Assembly: GCF_003634615.1 (NCBI RefSeq)
Contig: NZ_RBKX01000001.1
Location: forward strand, 434,001-498,000
Source of the DNA: Flavobacterium sp. 102
GTDB taxonomy: Bacteria; Bacteroidota; Bacteroidia; Flavobacteriales; Flavobacteriaceae
Reading direction: 5' to 3'
Length of the DNA stretch: 64,000 bases
Each line of letters opens with the position of its first letter. Within the stretch, counting starts at the first letter, position 1. Of this stretch, positions 36,558-46,589 are shown in pieces. The notes under the pieces are model-generated. The model saw nothing but the letters and a program-made list of their open reading frames with translations, did no database searches and was not told the DNA's origin. The position numbers and the translations under genes were made by a program.

Positions 36558-36656
36558 CAAATTTAAATTCCAAGAATAAAATTCCAAGTTCCAAAGAATT
36601 ATCAATATTGATGATTTAATAAAGTTGGAATTTGGGATTTTAGAATTGGAATTTGT
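36558..36656. repeat. Palindromic heptamer-word repeat (TTCCAAG / TTGGAAT) between rpsB and tsf
   Basis: Left arm has units TTCCAAG at 36568, TTCCAAG at 36582 and TTCCAAA at 36589 (spacings 14 and 7). Right arm has TTGGAAT at 36625, TTGGGAT at 36632, TTTAGAA at 36639 and TTGGAAT at 36646, all in 7-nt steps and complementary to the left arm. Between them ATCAATATTGAT (36601-36612) is a perfect 12-bp palindrome. The transcript could fold into a long hairpin. Confidence 0.75.
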
Positions 36657-36696
36657 CTTTTTACAAAAAATTTAAACTTTTAAATTAAAAAATATT

Positions 36697-37665
36697 ATGT
36701 CAACAATCACAATTACTGCTGCAGACGTAAATAAATTAAGACAAACTACAGGTGCCGGAATGATGGACTGTAAAAAAGCTTTAGTTGAAGCGGAAGGAGA
36801 TTTCGATAAAGCTATACAAAACCTTAGAGAAAAAGGGCAAAAAGTTGCTGCTAACCGTTCTGACCGTGAGTCTTCTGAAGGAGCTGCTGTTTCTTTTGTT
36901 AATGCTGACAAAACTAAAGGAGCTATCATCACTTTAAACTGCGAAACAGATTTCGTAGGTAAAAATGAAGCTTTTGTAACTTTAGCTAAAGAATTAGTTG
37001 AAAAAGCAATCAATTTCTCTTCTAAAGAAGATTTCTTAGCTTCAGATTTCAACGGAATTACTGTGGCGGAAAAATTAATCGAACAAACTGGTGTTATCGG
37101 TGAAAAAATCGAAATCGGTGGTTTTGAAATCTTAGAAGGCGCATTCATTGGATCTTATGTTCACGTTAACAAAATTGCGGCATTAACTGCAATTTCTGCA
37201 CCAATTGACAACGCTGAGGTTTTAACTAAAGACATCTCAATGCAAGTAGCTTCTATGGGAGCTGACACCTTATCTTACAAAGATTTTGATCCTGCTTTCG
37301 TTGCTTCTGAACTTGCCGCCCGTATTGCTGTAATCGAAAAAGAAAATGAAGAAGCAAAACGTTTAGGAAAAACTTTAAAAAATGTTCCTAAATATATTTC
37401 TTTCTCTCAATTGACTGAAGAGGTTTTAAAACAAGCGGAAGAAGATGCTAAAGCGGAATTAAAAGCGGAAGGTAAACCAGAACAAATTTGGGATAAAATT
37501 ATTCCGGGTAAAGTACAACGTTTCATCTCTGACAACACTACTTTAGACCAAGAAAAAGCCTTATTAGATCAAAACTTCATCAAAGATGACAGTAAAAAAG
37601 TAGGCGATTATGTTAAAGGATTCAACGTTGAAATTACTGGTTTCAAAAGAGTTTCTCTGGGATAA
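36697..37665 (+). CDS. tsf: Elongation factor Ts
   Basis: 322 residues. The N-terminal UBA-like domain carries KLRQTTGAGMMDCKKAL, followed by the Tu-binding core with TDFVGKNEAFV and a coiled-coil region. EF-Ts exchanges GDP for GTP on EF-Tu. It is longer than the E. coli protein because of insertions in the second half, usual in Bacteroidota. A bidirectional terminator follows. Confidence 0.97.
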   Translation: MSTITITAADVNKLRQTTGAGMMDCKKALVEAEGDFDKAIQNLREKGQKVAANRSDRESSEGAAVSFVNADKTKGAIITLNCETDFVGKNEAFVTLAKELVEKAINFSSKEDFLASDFNGITVAEKLIEQTGVIGEKIEIGGFEILEGAFIGSYVHVNKIAALTAISAPIDNAEVLTKDISMQVASMGADTLSYKDFDPAFVASELAARIAVIEKENEEAKRLGKTLKNVPKYISFSQLTEEVLKQAEEDAKAELKAEGKPEQIWDKIIPGKVQRFISDNTTLDQEKALLDQNFIKDDSKKVGDYVKGFNVEITGFKRVSLG

Positions 37666-37691
37666 TCCTTACTCAATAAAGGTTAAAAATT

Positions 37692-37723
37692 AAAAAACCC
37701 GAGCCATTTGGTTCGGGTTTTTT
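37692..37723. terminator. Bidirectional terminator after tsf
   Basis: AAACCCGA (37695-37702) pairs with TCGGGTTT (37713-37720), extended inside by three pairs, with T-rich sequence on plus and A-rich (T on minus) on the other side. Confidence 0.9.
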
Positions 37724-37735
37724 TCTATAAAATTA

Positions 37736-39289
37736 TCACACTAAAATCTTCTTTAACCCTTCCGAAATACTTCTCCACAACAAATTGTAAAAGGATTTTT
37801 CAGGGATGCGTTCCAGTTCAACATTAGTATCTTTGACTTTTTCTTTTGTATCCTTTTTGATAAAAATATTGGCCACAAAAGTCAACAATTTGTTTTTCTT
37901 TTTGCGGTCATCATTTTTGTATATCGTAAATTTCAAATCATCATACTTAACAGCAAACTCTCCGGAAGCCTTTTGGTCATTTCCTGTAAAATCAAAATAT
38001 ATTTCATCCATTATTCCTTTAGTAGTTACATTCAAATAAGGCTTGGTAAAAGGAACAATCTTCTCAGTATCAAAATTGGTCAAAGTGCCATTGATGTTGA
38101 ATCCATCACTTGTATCCATGGGATTGAATCTCCAATTGACCTCCAATGGTGATGATTTCATAAAGCGACAATTAATCTTTATTGTAATATCCGGAAGATT
38201 TTTCTTCTTGAAACCACTACTAATACTGTTGGCCGTAAGATTAAAAGAATTAAAACTCAATTTTCCGGAGCCTAGATCAAAAGATTTCTCTTCTTCATAT
38301 TCCAAAATAGAGTTGCGTACTTTTAGCGTATCTACTTTTAAATCAAATGTCAAATCGCGAAGCAATTTGTTGTAAAGGTACTTTTTCGTTATATCATCCG
38401 CTGGCTCTTTTGACCGATAAATATTGGCTGCTACCTGACTTAAATCGATAACATTGCAATGAAAGAAAAAATCATTCTTCTTAAAACCCCAATCCATTTT
38501 TCTAACTTTTATAGATTGGCACTTTAAGGTATACAGATCCTTTTCTTTAGGAATTTTAGCTACGAATTCACGACGTGAAAATTCAGGAATCATTTCAAAA
38601 TGATTGACATTTACATCTGTTTTTGATCCTTTTATCTTTTTGGTTTTAAGGTGGTAAAATTCATTTGGATAGAAATAGAGACTATCACAGCTGAAAGCAT
38701 AATCTCTAAATTCAAACGGAATTTTATTGTCTAAAGTTTGTTCTGTAATTAAAATCCCCTCGAGTTGCAAATTAATGTTGTGTGCCTTTAAAATAGTCTT
38801 CCTGGTTTTAGTGTGAACAATTTTGAGTTCACATTGATGCAAAAAAACATCCGATGCGGCTATAATTTTATCAAAAGACGACACAACAGATTCGCGAATG
38901 TTTTCCTTTTCATTCTTGGTATACAAAATGATTTTGGGTTGCTCAATCGTGATGCTTTGAGCTTTGATTTTATCACCGAAAAGAATACTCCAAATTTTAA
39001 AATCGTCGACTTTGAGGGACTTTATCTCTGCATAAATTCCGATTTTATTAATAGTATTCAAATGTTTCACTTTTGGAACAATGACTATTTCATAAGCCTG
39101 AATGTCTCCATCCCATAAAGAAACTTTAAGATTCTTATAGGTAATATTATAAACAGAATCATTTTTCTTATTGATTATTTTAGGCAATTGCGACTTAATC
39201 CAAAGATTTAGACCAATGTTGAGAATGGCTACAAGCAACACCAATGAGCACAAGCCAATAAGAGCTTTCCGATACCATTTCATAGTCAT
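37736..39289 (-). CDS. AsmA/DUF748-like inner-membrane-anchored protein
   Basis: 517 residues with one N-terminal membrane helix (about 8-28) and a long periplasmic part rich in beta strands, beginning with a segment like the start of AsmA or DUF748 proteins (ITYKNLKVSLWDGDIQAYEI). These families build long grooves for lipid transport or outer-membrane assembly. The resemblance is of pattern only, so moderate confidence. Met codons at 39289 and 39283 could start it. Single-gene unit. Confidence 0.6.
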   Translation of the reverse strand: MTMKWYRKALIGLCSLVLLVAILNIGLNLWIKSQLPKIINKKNDSVYNITYKNLKVSLWDGDIQAYEIVIVPKVKHLNTINKIGIYAEIKSLKVDDFKIWSILFGDKIKAQSITIEQPKIILYTKNEKENIRESVVSSFDKIIAASDVFLHQCELKIVHTKTRKTILKAHNINLQLEGILITEQTLDNKIPFEFRDYAFSCDSLYFYPNEFYHLKTKKIKGSKTDVNVNHFEMIPEFSRREFVAKIPKEKDLYTLKCQSIKVRKMDWGFKKNDFFFHCNVIDLSQVAANIYRSKEPADDITKKYLYNKLLRDLTFDLKVDTLKVRNSILEYEEEKSFDLGSGKLSFNSFNLTANSISSGFKKKNLPDITIKINCRFMKSSPLEVNWRFNPMDTSDGFNINGTLTNFDTEKIVPFTKPYLNVTTKGIMDEIYFDFTGNDQKASGEFAVKYDDLKFTIYKNDDRKKKNKLLTFVANIFIKKDTKEKVKDTNVELERIPEKSFYNLLWRSISEGLKKILV

Positions 39290-39394
39290 TGATTTAGCGT
39301 TAGCCTGTTGTAAATTTAAGCTTAATGTAAATTTAACCCTTACATGATTTTATAATTTATTTATAACAATAAACCATGGATAATAAACTGAAAC

Positions 39395-39419
39395 AAAAAA
39401 GCCGATTTAATAAATCGGC
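39395..39419 (-). terminator. Terminator of the M3 peptidase gene
   Basis: GCCGATT (39401-39407) pairs with AATCGGC (39413-39419); on minus six T follow. Confidence 0.85.
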
Positions 39420-39426
39420 CTTATTA

Positions 39427-41544
39427 TTACTTCTTCTCTATCGGAAAGTTTCTCGCTCTCATCAAAGCATCTGTTTTCACTTCTTTACCGCGGAACTTCT
39501 TGTAAGCAATCTCCGGATCAATAGTGTTACCTATACTGAACACATTTTCTAACAAACGTTTTCCAACTGCTGCATCATATAATCCTTTGCCATCAACAGT
39601 AAAAGCTTCGGTCGCATCGGCACTAATCACATCCGCCCATAAATAACCGTAATAACCAGAAGCATAATCGTCGCCCGAGAAAATATGTCCAAACTGCGGA
39701 ATTCTGTGACGCATGACAATTTCCGACGGCATATTCAGTTGGTCTAACGTTTGTTTTTCAAATTGTTTCGGGTCGATATCCGGATTTTCCAACAAGTGTA
39801 ATTTCATATCCACCAAAGCACTCGAAATGGTTTCCACGGTAGAAAAGCCTTCATTAAAAGTCGATGCTTTTTCTATTCTTTCCACCAAAGACATTGGCAT
39901 TGGTTCTCCGGTTTTGTAATGCAAAGCGAATTTATTCAGCACTTCAGGTGTAGCCAACCAACGTTCCAAAATTTGAGACGGAAACTCCACATAATCTCTA
40001 GGTGTATTGGTTCCCGATAAACTCGGATAAGTCACATCGGAACACAAACCATGCAACGCATGCCCGAATTCATGGAACAACGTACTTGCATCATCCCAAG
40101 AAATTAAAATCGGTTCGTTCTCGTTTCCTTTAATAAAATTACAGTTATTAGACACTATCGTAATCACATCTCCATCAACTCTGCTTTGATCTCTGTAAGC
40201 GGTCATCCAAGCGCCGGAACGTTTGCCTTTACGAGCATACGGATCAAAATACCAAACACCAATGACTTTGCCAGTATTTTTATTAGAAACTTCCCAAACC
40301 CTAACATCTGCATGAAAAACCGGTACGTTATAAACCTGTTTGAAATTCAAATTAAACATTTCTCCCGCAACCCAAAACATGCCTTCTCTCAACTTTTCCA
40401 ATTGCAAATAGGGTTTAGTATCGTTTTGGTCTAAATCATATTTGGCTTTTCTAACCTTTTCAGCATAGTAACGATAATCCCAAGGTTCAATTTTAAACTT
40501 TCCGCCTTCAACCTCAACCATTTTCTGCATTTCGGCTACATCTTCATGCACTTTGTTTACAGCAGGTTTCCAAACCGATTCCATCAATGCTAAAGTCTTT
40601 TCAGGCGATTTTGCCATGGTGTTTGACAAACTCCAATCGGCAAACGTTTTAAAACCTAAAAGCTTGGCTTTTTCAGCACGAAGCTTTAAAATCTGAACTA
40701 AAATCGCATTGTTATTATTTGCATTTGCATTATCGCCACGACTTGAAAATATTTGGAATGCTTTTTCTCTTAAATTTCTCTGGTTAGAAAAAGTCAAAAA
40801 CGGCTCAATAGAAGAACGCGTATTGGCAATACATCCTAAAACATTCAACTTTCTGTCCTTGGCTTCAGCAATAGCCGCATTTTTCAATTCAATAGGCAAC
40901 CCATCAAAATCGGCTTCAGTTTTTAGTTCCAAATAATAATTGGTTTCGTCTGCCAGTTGGTTTTGACTGAACTTCGTAAAAAGTCCGGCCAACTCTTGGT
41001 TGATTTTGGCAATTTTGGCTTTGCTATTGGCATCCGCTTTAGCGCCTTCACGAACAAAATTCGAATAGTGATACCATACCAAACGTAGCTGTTCAGCGGT
41101 TAATTTGTTCTTTTCCGAAGAATTATAAACCGCAGCTATTCGATTGAAAAGCTTGGTGTTTTGATACATTTTATTGTTGGTTTCAAAAAACTTCGGTGTT
41201 AGTTCTGTCTCGATAGGTTCAAATTCCGGACTGTTCATGTTGGAACTGTAAATGTCAAAAACTGCCTTAACCTGACTCAATTTCTTTCCTGCTTTTTCCA
41301 TAGCGACTATGGTGTTTTCAAAAGTGGCTGGTTTTGAATTGTTGGCAATAAGGTCAATTTCATTCAATTTTTCCTGAATCGCAGCTTCAATCGCCGGTTT
41401 CAAATCTTTCAGTTGGTAAGTATTAAAAGCCGGAACACCACCATAAGGTCCGCTCCAATTGTTCAAAAAAGGATTTGGATTGGATTGGGCGTTGGCACCT
41501 AAAATTGGAGCACTCATAAGCAAAGTCAATATGATTTTTTTCAT
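39427..41544 (-). CDS. Exported M3-family metallopeptidase (oligopeptidase/Dcp type)
   Basis: 705 residues from the ATG at 41544; the frame is open 21 bp further upstream but the signal peptide (MKKIILTLLMSAPILGANAQ) starts here. The zinc site HEFGH is at residues 491-495 with the downstream Glu expected about 28 residues later. M3 peptidases of the Dcp/OpdA type cut short peptides; with its signal peptide this one works in the periplasm or outside. Single gene with its own terminator. Confidence 0.92.
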   Translation of the reverse strand: MKKIILTLLMSAPILGANAQSNPNPFLNNWSGPYGGVPAFNTYQLKDLKPAIEAAIQEKLNEIDLIANNSKPATFENTIVAMEKAGKKLSQVKAVFDIYSSNMNSPEFEPIETELTPKFFETNNKMYQNTKLFNRIAAVYNSSEKNKLTAEQLRLVWYHYSNFVREGAKADANSKAKIAKINQELAGLFTKFSQNQLADETNYYLELKTEADFDGLPIELKNAAIAEAKDRKLNVLGCIANTRSSIEPFLTFSNQRNLREKAFQIFSSRGDNANANNNNAILVQILKLRAEKAKLLGFKTFADWSLSNTMAKSPEKTLALMESVWKPAVNKVHEDVAEMQKMVEVEGGKFKIEPWDYRYYAEKVRKAKYDLDQNDTKPYLQLEKLREGMFWVAGEMFNLNFKQVYNVPVFHADVRVWEVSNKNTGKVIGVWYFDPYARKGKRSGAWMTAYRDQSRVDGDVITIVSNNCNFIKGNENEPILISWDDASTLFHEFGHALHGLCSDVTYPSLSGTNTPRDYVEFPSQILERWLATPEVLNKFALHYKTGEPMPMSLVERIEKASTFNEGFSTVETISSALVDMKLHLLENPDIDPKQFEKQTLDQLNMPSEIVMRHRIPQFGHIFSGDDYASGYYGYLWADVISADATEAFTVDGKGLYDAAVGKRLLENVFSIGNTIDPEIAYKKFRGKEVKTDALMRARNFPIEKK

Positions 41545-41693
41545 TGTGAATAACTGTTTTACCAAAAGTACGTAAAAATTAAATCATCTCCTCATCCAAA
41601 ACTCTTGATTCTCGGGTAATCTTGTCCAAAAAAGAAGTCCTTTAAAAATAAAAATTAACAATAGTCATAGCAATCATCGGATACCTTTTTGAT

Positions 41694-41701
41694 TATATTT
41701 G
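41694..41701 (+). promoter_or_regulatory. -7 element of the TraB-like gene
   Basis: TATATTTG at 41694-41701; no good TTTG at the right distance upstream. It overlaps an in-frame TTG at 41689, which supports the later TTG at 41725 as the true start. Confidence 0.45.
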
Positions 41702-41724
41702 TCTGTAATCAAAACTCATATCCC

Positions 41725-44700
41725 TTGAAAAAGATCTTTTCTATCGTGTTCTTTGCCCTTTTTACTTTCCAAGTTAATGCCCAATTTGAAAAAACATTGC
41801 TATGGGAAATTTCAGGAAAAGGTTTGACAAAGAAATCCTATGTTTATGGCACTTTCCATGTTAATGATAAAATCTCCTATCATCTTTCTGATGCATTTTA
41901 CAAGCATTTACTGGAAGCAGACATTGTAAGTAATGAAAGTAATCCGGATTCTTGGGGCGAATTGTTTGATTTATACATGAACTACAGACCGCAACAAAGG
42001 ACTAAATTCTACTCTAAGTTTCAGTTAAAACCTGTGGACAAACAAGACTTATTGCCTTTGTTTACCAATTATAATTTCTTCAACCAAATGTCTTCCGGCG
42101 TGGAAGGCAATAAAGCCGATTTCAGCGAAAGCACCGTATTGGATATGTTCATCCATCAAACCGCCAAGAAATACAACAAAAAAACAGTTGGATTGGAAGA
42201 CGCCAAAAAATCATTCGTCAATTTCAGTAAGGCCGAACAAATGGTTGATTTCAGAAATGAGGAAAAAGAAGTTTCTGAAGAAGAGGAAGAAAAAAAGGCA
42301 ATACTTACCAAAATCCTAAAAGGCAAATCAATCTATACCACTTTAAAAGATTTTTACCGCGAAAAAGACATCGTAATGCTTGACTCGTTGAGTAAATTAT
42401 CAGAAAGCCCAAAGAAGCACAAAATCATGATTATTGACCGAAATTATGACATGGTCAAAAGCATTGATTCTTTAGTGCATCAAGGCAGTTTGTTTAGTGC
42501 TGTCGGCGCGGCGCATTTAGGCGGAAAAGAAGGCGTTTTACAGCTATTAATCAACAAAGGGTACAAAGTTACTCCGGTGATTGGTCCGCTCACTAAAAAA
42601 GGTGAAACCGATAAAAAAACCATCGAAGAGTACTTTCCGGCGCCAAAAATCAAGACCGAGCCTACACCTGATCAAATGATTCAAACCGTTGATTTCGATT
42701 TAAACCTCAACTTTGAAAAAATAAAAAGTACGCTCGACATTACTAACGGCGGTGTTTTAAGTATGGTTAGAGTTCCGTTACACAATTACATGCAAAAGAA
42801 AAACGAATACTTCAATCACAAAAGTATCGACAGTTTGTTGTACGAATTCATTCCCGGAGATATCTTGGAGAAAAAAGAAATCAAAGACGAAGCTTATATT
42901 GGTTATGATGTAAAAAACAAAAGCAAAGCCGGTAATTTCCAACATTATCGTTTTTATGTAACGCCATTGGAAATCATTAGTGTTTCCTTTTCTGGTACGG
43001 GAACTTATGTAAAACAATACGAACAAGCCATTTTTGATAAGTTTAAAATCAAAGGTTTCAAAAACACTTGGGAAAAAGTCCAACCTCAAAAAGGCGGCTT
43101 TTCAGTGACTATGCCCGAGTTTTGTGTCCAATATGGCAATAGTGACAAAAACTTATCTGATGTGAGTTTTGAAGCCTATGACCCACAAGAAAAAAGTTAT
43201 TATTTTCTGATTGAAAACACTTCTTTAGACCTGAATTTTATCGACAATAAAAACTTTCAGCACCAACAAATGCAAAATGAATTCTATATGAATCAGGAAA
43301 TGGAAGAAACGGCTAAGTTTGAAGAAACTACTAAGGATTTTGTCTCTTCTTCCACAAACGAACACCGCAAAGTAAAATTGAAATCGATAATCAAAGGCAA
43401 TAAATTTTATCTTTTAGGTGCTGTTGATGCTTCAGAACAAAGCAGTAACAAGTTCTTCGATTCCTTTACCTTTGAAGACTTTAAAACTTCGGAGAGTACT
43501 GTTTACCGTGACACTTTAGGAAAATATACCATTGAAATTCCTATAAAAATAAACGAACAAACCATCCTTGGCATCGGTAATGATGAAGTTAGATCTATTA
43601 GAAGATGGCAAAGAAACCCGGAGATTAATTTTGAACCTAAAGAATTTGATTCTTATACCGGAAAGACAGTTGCTGTTGAAGTAATGAACTATCCAAGATA
43701 TCTTCAGGTGACCACTTTAGATTCATTAAAAAACGATTACAATAAAGAATTAAAAACACTTTTTGACTCGTACAGAATTCATAAAGAAAACCCTGATCCA
43801 TTTGTGTCTACTTGGGATAAGTATTTCAAAGAATTTGAAAAGACCGAAGTTTTGAGTAACTCTTTTTCTCATAATGATGCTCTAGGTTGTGAAGTTGCTG
43901 ATGCTTTGGTAAGTGTTAAAAATTCAGATCAGGCGCTGAAAATTAAGACCTTCTTTATGGAAAACCGAAAAGTTACCATCAAGACTTTGGTAGACAGAAA
44001 TTATAAAAACGACGATTTGTTTACTGAAAAAGCCTTTTCATCATTTATCCCTGAAAAAACCAACCAAAGAAGTGTTTTTGATGACAAAGTAAAACTGTTT
44101 TTAGAGGAAGCAACTAACGAAACCGATTCTATTCGCAAAATAGCGTATAATAACTTGTATAATTTAACCTTAAATGAAACCGATTTTGAGCGCATCACCA
44201 CTTTTTTGGACACTCATGAATTCGAGGATTCCGATGCTTCTGGCAAAGCCGGTTTGTACCAAAAATTAGGAGATTTAAAACACAAAGGAGTTATTCCATA
44301 TTTGGAAAATAAATACAAAGCCGAAGGCACAAAAACAACAGAACAGTTAGCCATTCTAAATGCCTTGGCTTCACAAAACACTGAAAATGCCTATCGCCTT
44401 GTTTTGAAATTAATGGAATTTGATCTTCCGGTTACCGAAGATGCTTATGAAATAAATCAATTATTTCATTCCTTCGAAGAAAATCTGGAGGAAAGCAAAG
44501 TTTTATTTCCCGACATTTTTCAATTTTACGGTATCGAAGAGTACAACAAACCCATCATAAGCTTCTGTAATGCTTTATTGGATAAAAAATTAGGTTCTGC
44601 TAAAAAAATCTCCGCTTTTCAAAAACTGATTCTAACGCATTCAAAATTAGAATACAAAAGACTATTGAATCGTGAAGAAAAAAAGGCTTCAGAGGAAGAC

Positions 44701-45375
44701 AATGGCTATGAGGAAGATTATGCTTATGACTATGAAGAAGATGAAAATCCAAACTCAAATCTCCTAAACTATCTTTCTTTATTGTCGCACCTACCAAAAA
44801 ATACCAGTGCCACTGAATTGATGGGGAAAATAAAAAAATTGGACAATCCTGAAATTCAATTGGAGACATTAAAATTGGAAATTACCCATAATAAAGCCAC
44901 GAAAGAAATCATTAAAAAAGGCCTCGAAAACCCTAAAACAAAATTCAAAACCATTCTTTTATTAAAAGAAAAAGATGCATTTGATTTCTTGGAAACCATT
45001 ACAGACGATGACATTGCTGAGGCAGCTATGAGAGATTTTGACAAAATAAAAGAAACCAGTAAAGTACAGTTTTTAGAAAAAAGAGAAATCAAGCAAGGAA
45101 GTCATCAGGCTGTATTTTACTTTTATCAGTCGCAAAAAACAAAAGATGATAAAATTATTGGCACTAAAACTTTTCACTCAATGGCTTTTTTACTCGAGAA
45201 TGGTAAAATCGTTCCAAAAGCATACTTTTCTCCGGTATTAGAAGAAATTGATGAAGAAAATACGGTGGAAAAACTAATGCCGGCCATAATGAAAGAAACC
45301 ATCAATGCCGATCATTTGGGTGCTAGTTTTAGAAAAAAAGAAAACCGAGAAAACTATTTTAACTACGAGGAATAG
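41725..45375 (+). CDS. Very large exported TraB/GumN-type protein
   Basis: 1216 residues from TTG at 41725, where a signal peptide begins (MKKIFSIVFFALFTFQVNAQ). Residues 20-285 form a TraB/GumN domain (LLWEISGKGLTKKSYVYGTFH at its start, SAVGAAHLGGKEGVLQLL near its end). The remaining 900 residues are unfamiliar: a region that resembles stress-response periplasmic domains (about 330-640) and a helical, repeat-like C-terminal half (about 740-1110). TraB proteins are proposed metalloproteases or pheromone-binding proteins. Followed 2 bp later by yhhQ. Confidence 0.75.
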   Translation: MKKIFSIVFFALFTFQVNAQFEKTLLWEISGKGLTKKSYVYGTFHVNDKISYHLSDAFYKHLLEADIVSNESNPDSWGELFDLYMNYRPQQRTKFYSKFQLKPVDKQDLLPLFTNYNFFNQMSSGVEGNKADFSESTVLDMFIHQTAKKYNKKTVGLEDAKKSFVNFSKAEQMVDFRNEEKEVSEEEEEKKAILTKILKGKSIYTTLKDFYREKDIVMLDSLSKLSESPKKHKIMIIDRNYDMVKSIDSLVHQGSLFSAVGAAHLGGKEGVLQLLINKGYKVTPVIGPLTKKGETDKKTIEEYFPAPKIKTEPTPDQMIQTVDFDLNLNFEKIKSTLDITNGGVLSMVRVPLHNYMQKKNEYFNHKSIDSLLYEFIPGDILEKKEIKDEAYIGYDVKNKSKAGNFQHYRFYVTPLEIISVSFSGTGTYVKQYEQAIFDKFKIKGFKNTWEKVQPQKGGFSVTMPEFCVQYGNSDKNLSDVSFEAYDPQEKSYYFLIENTSLDLNFIDNKNFQHQQMQNEFYMNQEMEETAKFEETTKDFVSSSTNEHRKVKLKSIIKGNKFYLLGAVDASEQSSNKFFDSFTFEDFKTSESTVYRDTLGKYTIEIPIKINEQTILGIGNDEVRSIRRWQRNPEINFEPKEFDSYTGKTVAVEVMNYPRYLQVTTLDSLKNDYNKELKTLFDSYRIHKENPDPFVSTWDKYFKEFEKTEVLSNSFSHNDALGCEVADALVSVKNSDQALKIKTFFMENRKVTIKTLVDRNYKNDDLFTEKAFSSFIPEKTNQRSVFDDKVKLFLEEATNETDSIRKIAYNNLYNLTLNETDFERITTFLDTHEFEDSDASGKAGLYQKLGDLKHKGVIPYLENKYKAEGTKTTEQLAILNALASQNTENAYRLVLKLMEFDLPVTEDAYEINQLFHSFEENLEESKVLFPDIFQFYGIEEYNKPIISFCNALLDKKLGSAKKISAFQKLILTHSKLEYKRLLNREEKKASEEDNGYEEDYAYDYEEDENPNSNLLNYLSLLSHLPKNTSATELMGKIKKLDNPEIQLETLKLEITHNKATKEIIKKGLENPKTKFKTILLLKEKDAFDFLETITDDDIAEAAMRDFDKIKETSKVQFLEKREIKQGSHQAVFYFYQSQKTKDDKIIGTKTFHSMAFLLENGKIVPKAYFSPVLEEIDEENTVEKLMPAIMKETINADHLGASFRKKENRENYFNYEE

Positions 45376-45377
45376 GC

Positions 45378-46028
45378 ATGTTTCAATCTAGAAAAGACAC
45401 GGTATATATTGTGCTTGCAGGCATTTTTATAACCAATGCCATCGTCGCCGAACTTATTGGCGGAAAATTGATTGATGTTGGTTCTGCCGTAATGAGCATT
45501 GGTATTCTACCGTGGCCAATTGTATTTGTCACTACCGATTTAATCAATGAATATTTTGGAGAAAAAGGCGTAAAAAGACTTTCCTTCATTACCGCCGGAT
45601 TGATTGCTTATACTTTTTTCGTTTTATTTTTTGCTATGAAAATTCCGGCTACTGGAATCAGCTCGGTTTCCAGCGAACAATTCAATGCCGTTTTTGGGCA
45701 AAGCCAATTGATTATCGTCGGAAGCATTATTGCATTCTTAGCTTCTCAACTAATTGATGTTACTGTTTTTCATTTTGTCAAAAAACGAACGGGCAACAAA
45801 ATGATTTGGCTCAGAAGTACAGGTTCAACCGTAATTTCACAGTTTTTTGACAGCTTTATTGTCTTGGGAATTGCGTTTTGGCTGCCCGGAATTATAGACA
45901 CCAAAACCTATATCATTTCAGGATTAACAGGCTATACCGTTAAATTAATTATTGCCGTTGGGATGACACCGTTTATTTATTTAGGACATTCCGTAATTGA
46001 AAAATACATTGCCAAAGATGGAAAATAA
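45378..46028 (+). CDS. yhhQ: Queuosine precursor transporter (YhhQ family)
   Basis: 216 residues with six membrane helices. The family pattern is clear: LIGGKLIDVG, PWPIVFVTTDLINEYFGEKG and SQLIDVTVFHFVKKRTG. YhhQ imports preQ0 or preQ1, precursors of the queuosine modification of tRNA wobble bases. It starts 2 bp after the TraB-like gene and overlaps tag by 11 bp, so all three may be one transcript. Confidence 0.9.
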   Translation: MFQSRKDTVYIVLAGIFITNAIVAELIGGKLIDVGSAVMSIGILPWPIVFVTTDLINEYFGEKGVKRLSFITAGLIAYTFFVLFFAMKIPATGISSVSSEQFNAVFGQSQLIIVGSIIAFLASQLIDVTVFHFVKKRTGNKMIWLRSTGSTVISQFFDSFIVLGIAFWLPGIIDTKTYIISGLTGYTVKLIIAVGMTPFIYLGHSVIEKYIAKDGK

Positions 46029-46581
46029 AATCCGCTGCGCTTGGTGCGAAAAAGACGATTTATATCGAGATTACCACGATAACGAATGGGGAAATCCGGT
46101 TTATGAAGACGATAAATTATTCGAGTTTTTAGTCTTGGAAACTTTTCAGGCAGGCTTGAGTTGGTATACCATTTTGAAAAAAAGACACAACTTTCGCAAC
46201 GCTTTTGACCAATTCGATTACAAAAAAATAGCACAATACAACGAAGACAAAGTACTTGAATTAATGCAAGACGCCGGCATTATTCGCAACGGCTTAAAAA
46301 TAAAAGGGACGATTGCCAATGCGATTGCGTTTATGAAAGTTCAGGAAGAATTTGGCAGTTTTTCGAAATACATTTGGAATTTCACCGGCGGAAAACCGAT
46401 TGAAAACAATGTCAAAAAAATGAGCGACATCAAATCAACAACGCCACTTTCCGATGAAATCAGCAAGGATTTAAAGAAACGAGGATTTAAGTTTGTAGGT
46501 TCAACCGTTGTTTACGCGCACATGCAAGCCACAGGTATGGTAAATGATCATGTTGCAGCTTGTTGGAAAAGGAATCCGTAA
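46018..46581 (+). CDS. tag: DNA-3-methyladenine glycosylase I
   Basis: 187 residues from the ATG at 46018. The Tag signature is clear: RCAWCEKDDLYRDYHDNEWG, and near the C-terminus NDHVAACWK; the Cys and His residues of these segments form the zinc snap of Tag. It removes 3-methyladenine from alkylated DNA. Longer starts upstream would fall inside yhhQ and lack family support. Confidence 0.95.
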   Translation: MENKIRCAWCEKDDLYRDYHDNEWGNPVYEDDKLFEFLVLETFQAGLSWYTILKKRHNFRNAFDQFDYKKIAQYNEDKVLELMQDAGIIRNGLKIKGTIANAIAFMKVQEEFGSFSKYIWNFTGGKPIENNVKKMSDIKSTTPLSDEISKDLKKRGFKFVGSTVVYAHMQATGMVNDHVAACWKRNP

Positions 46582-46589
46582 GCAAAACG

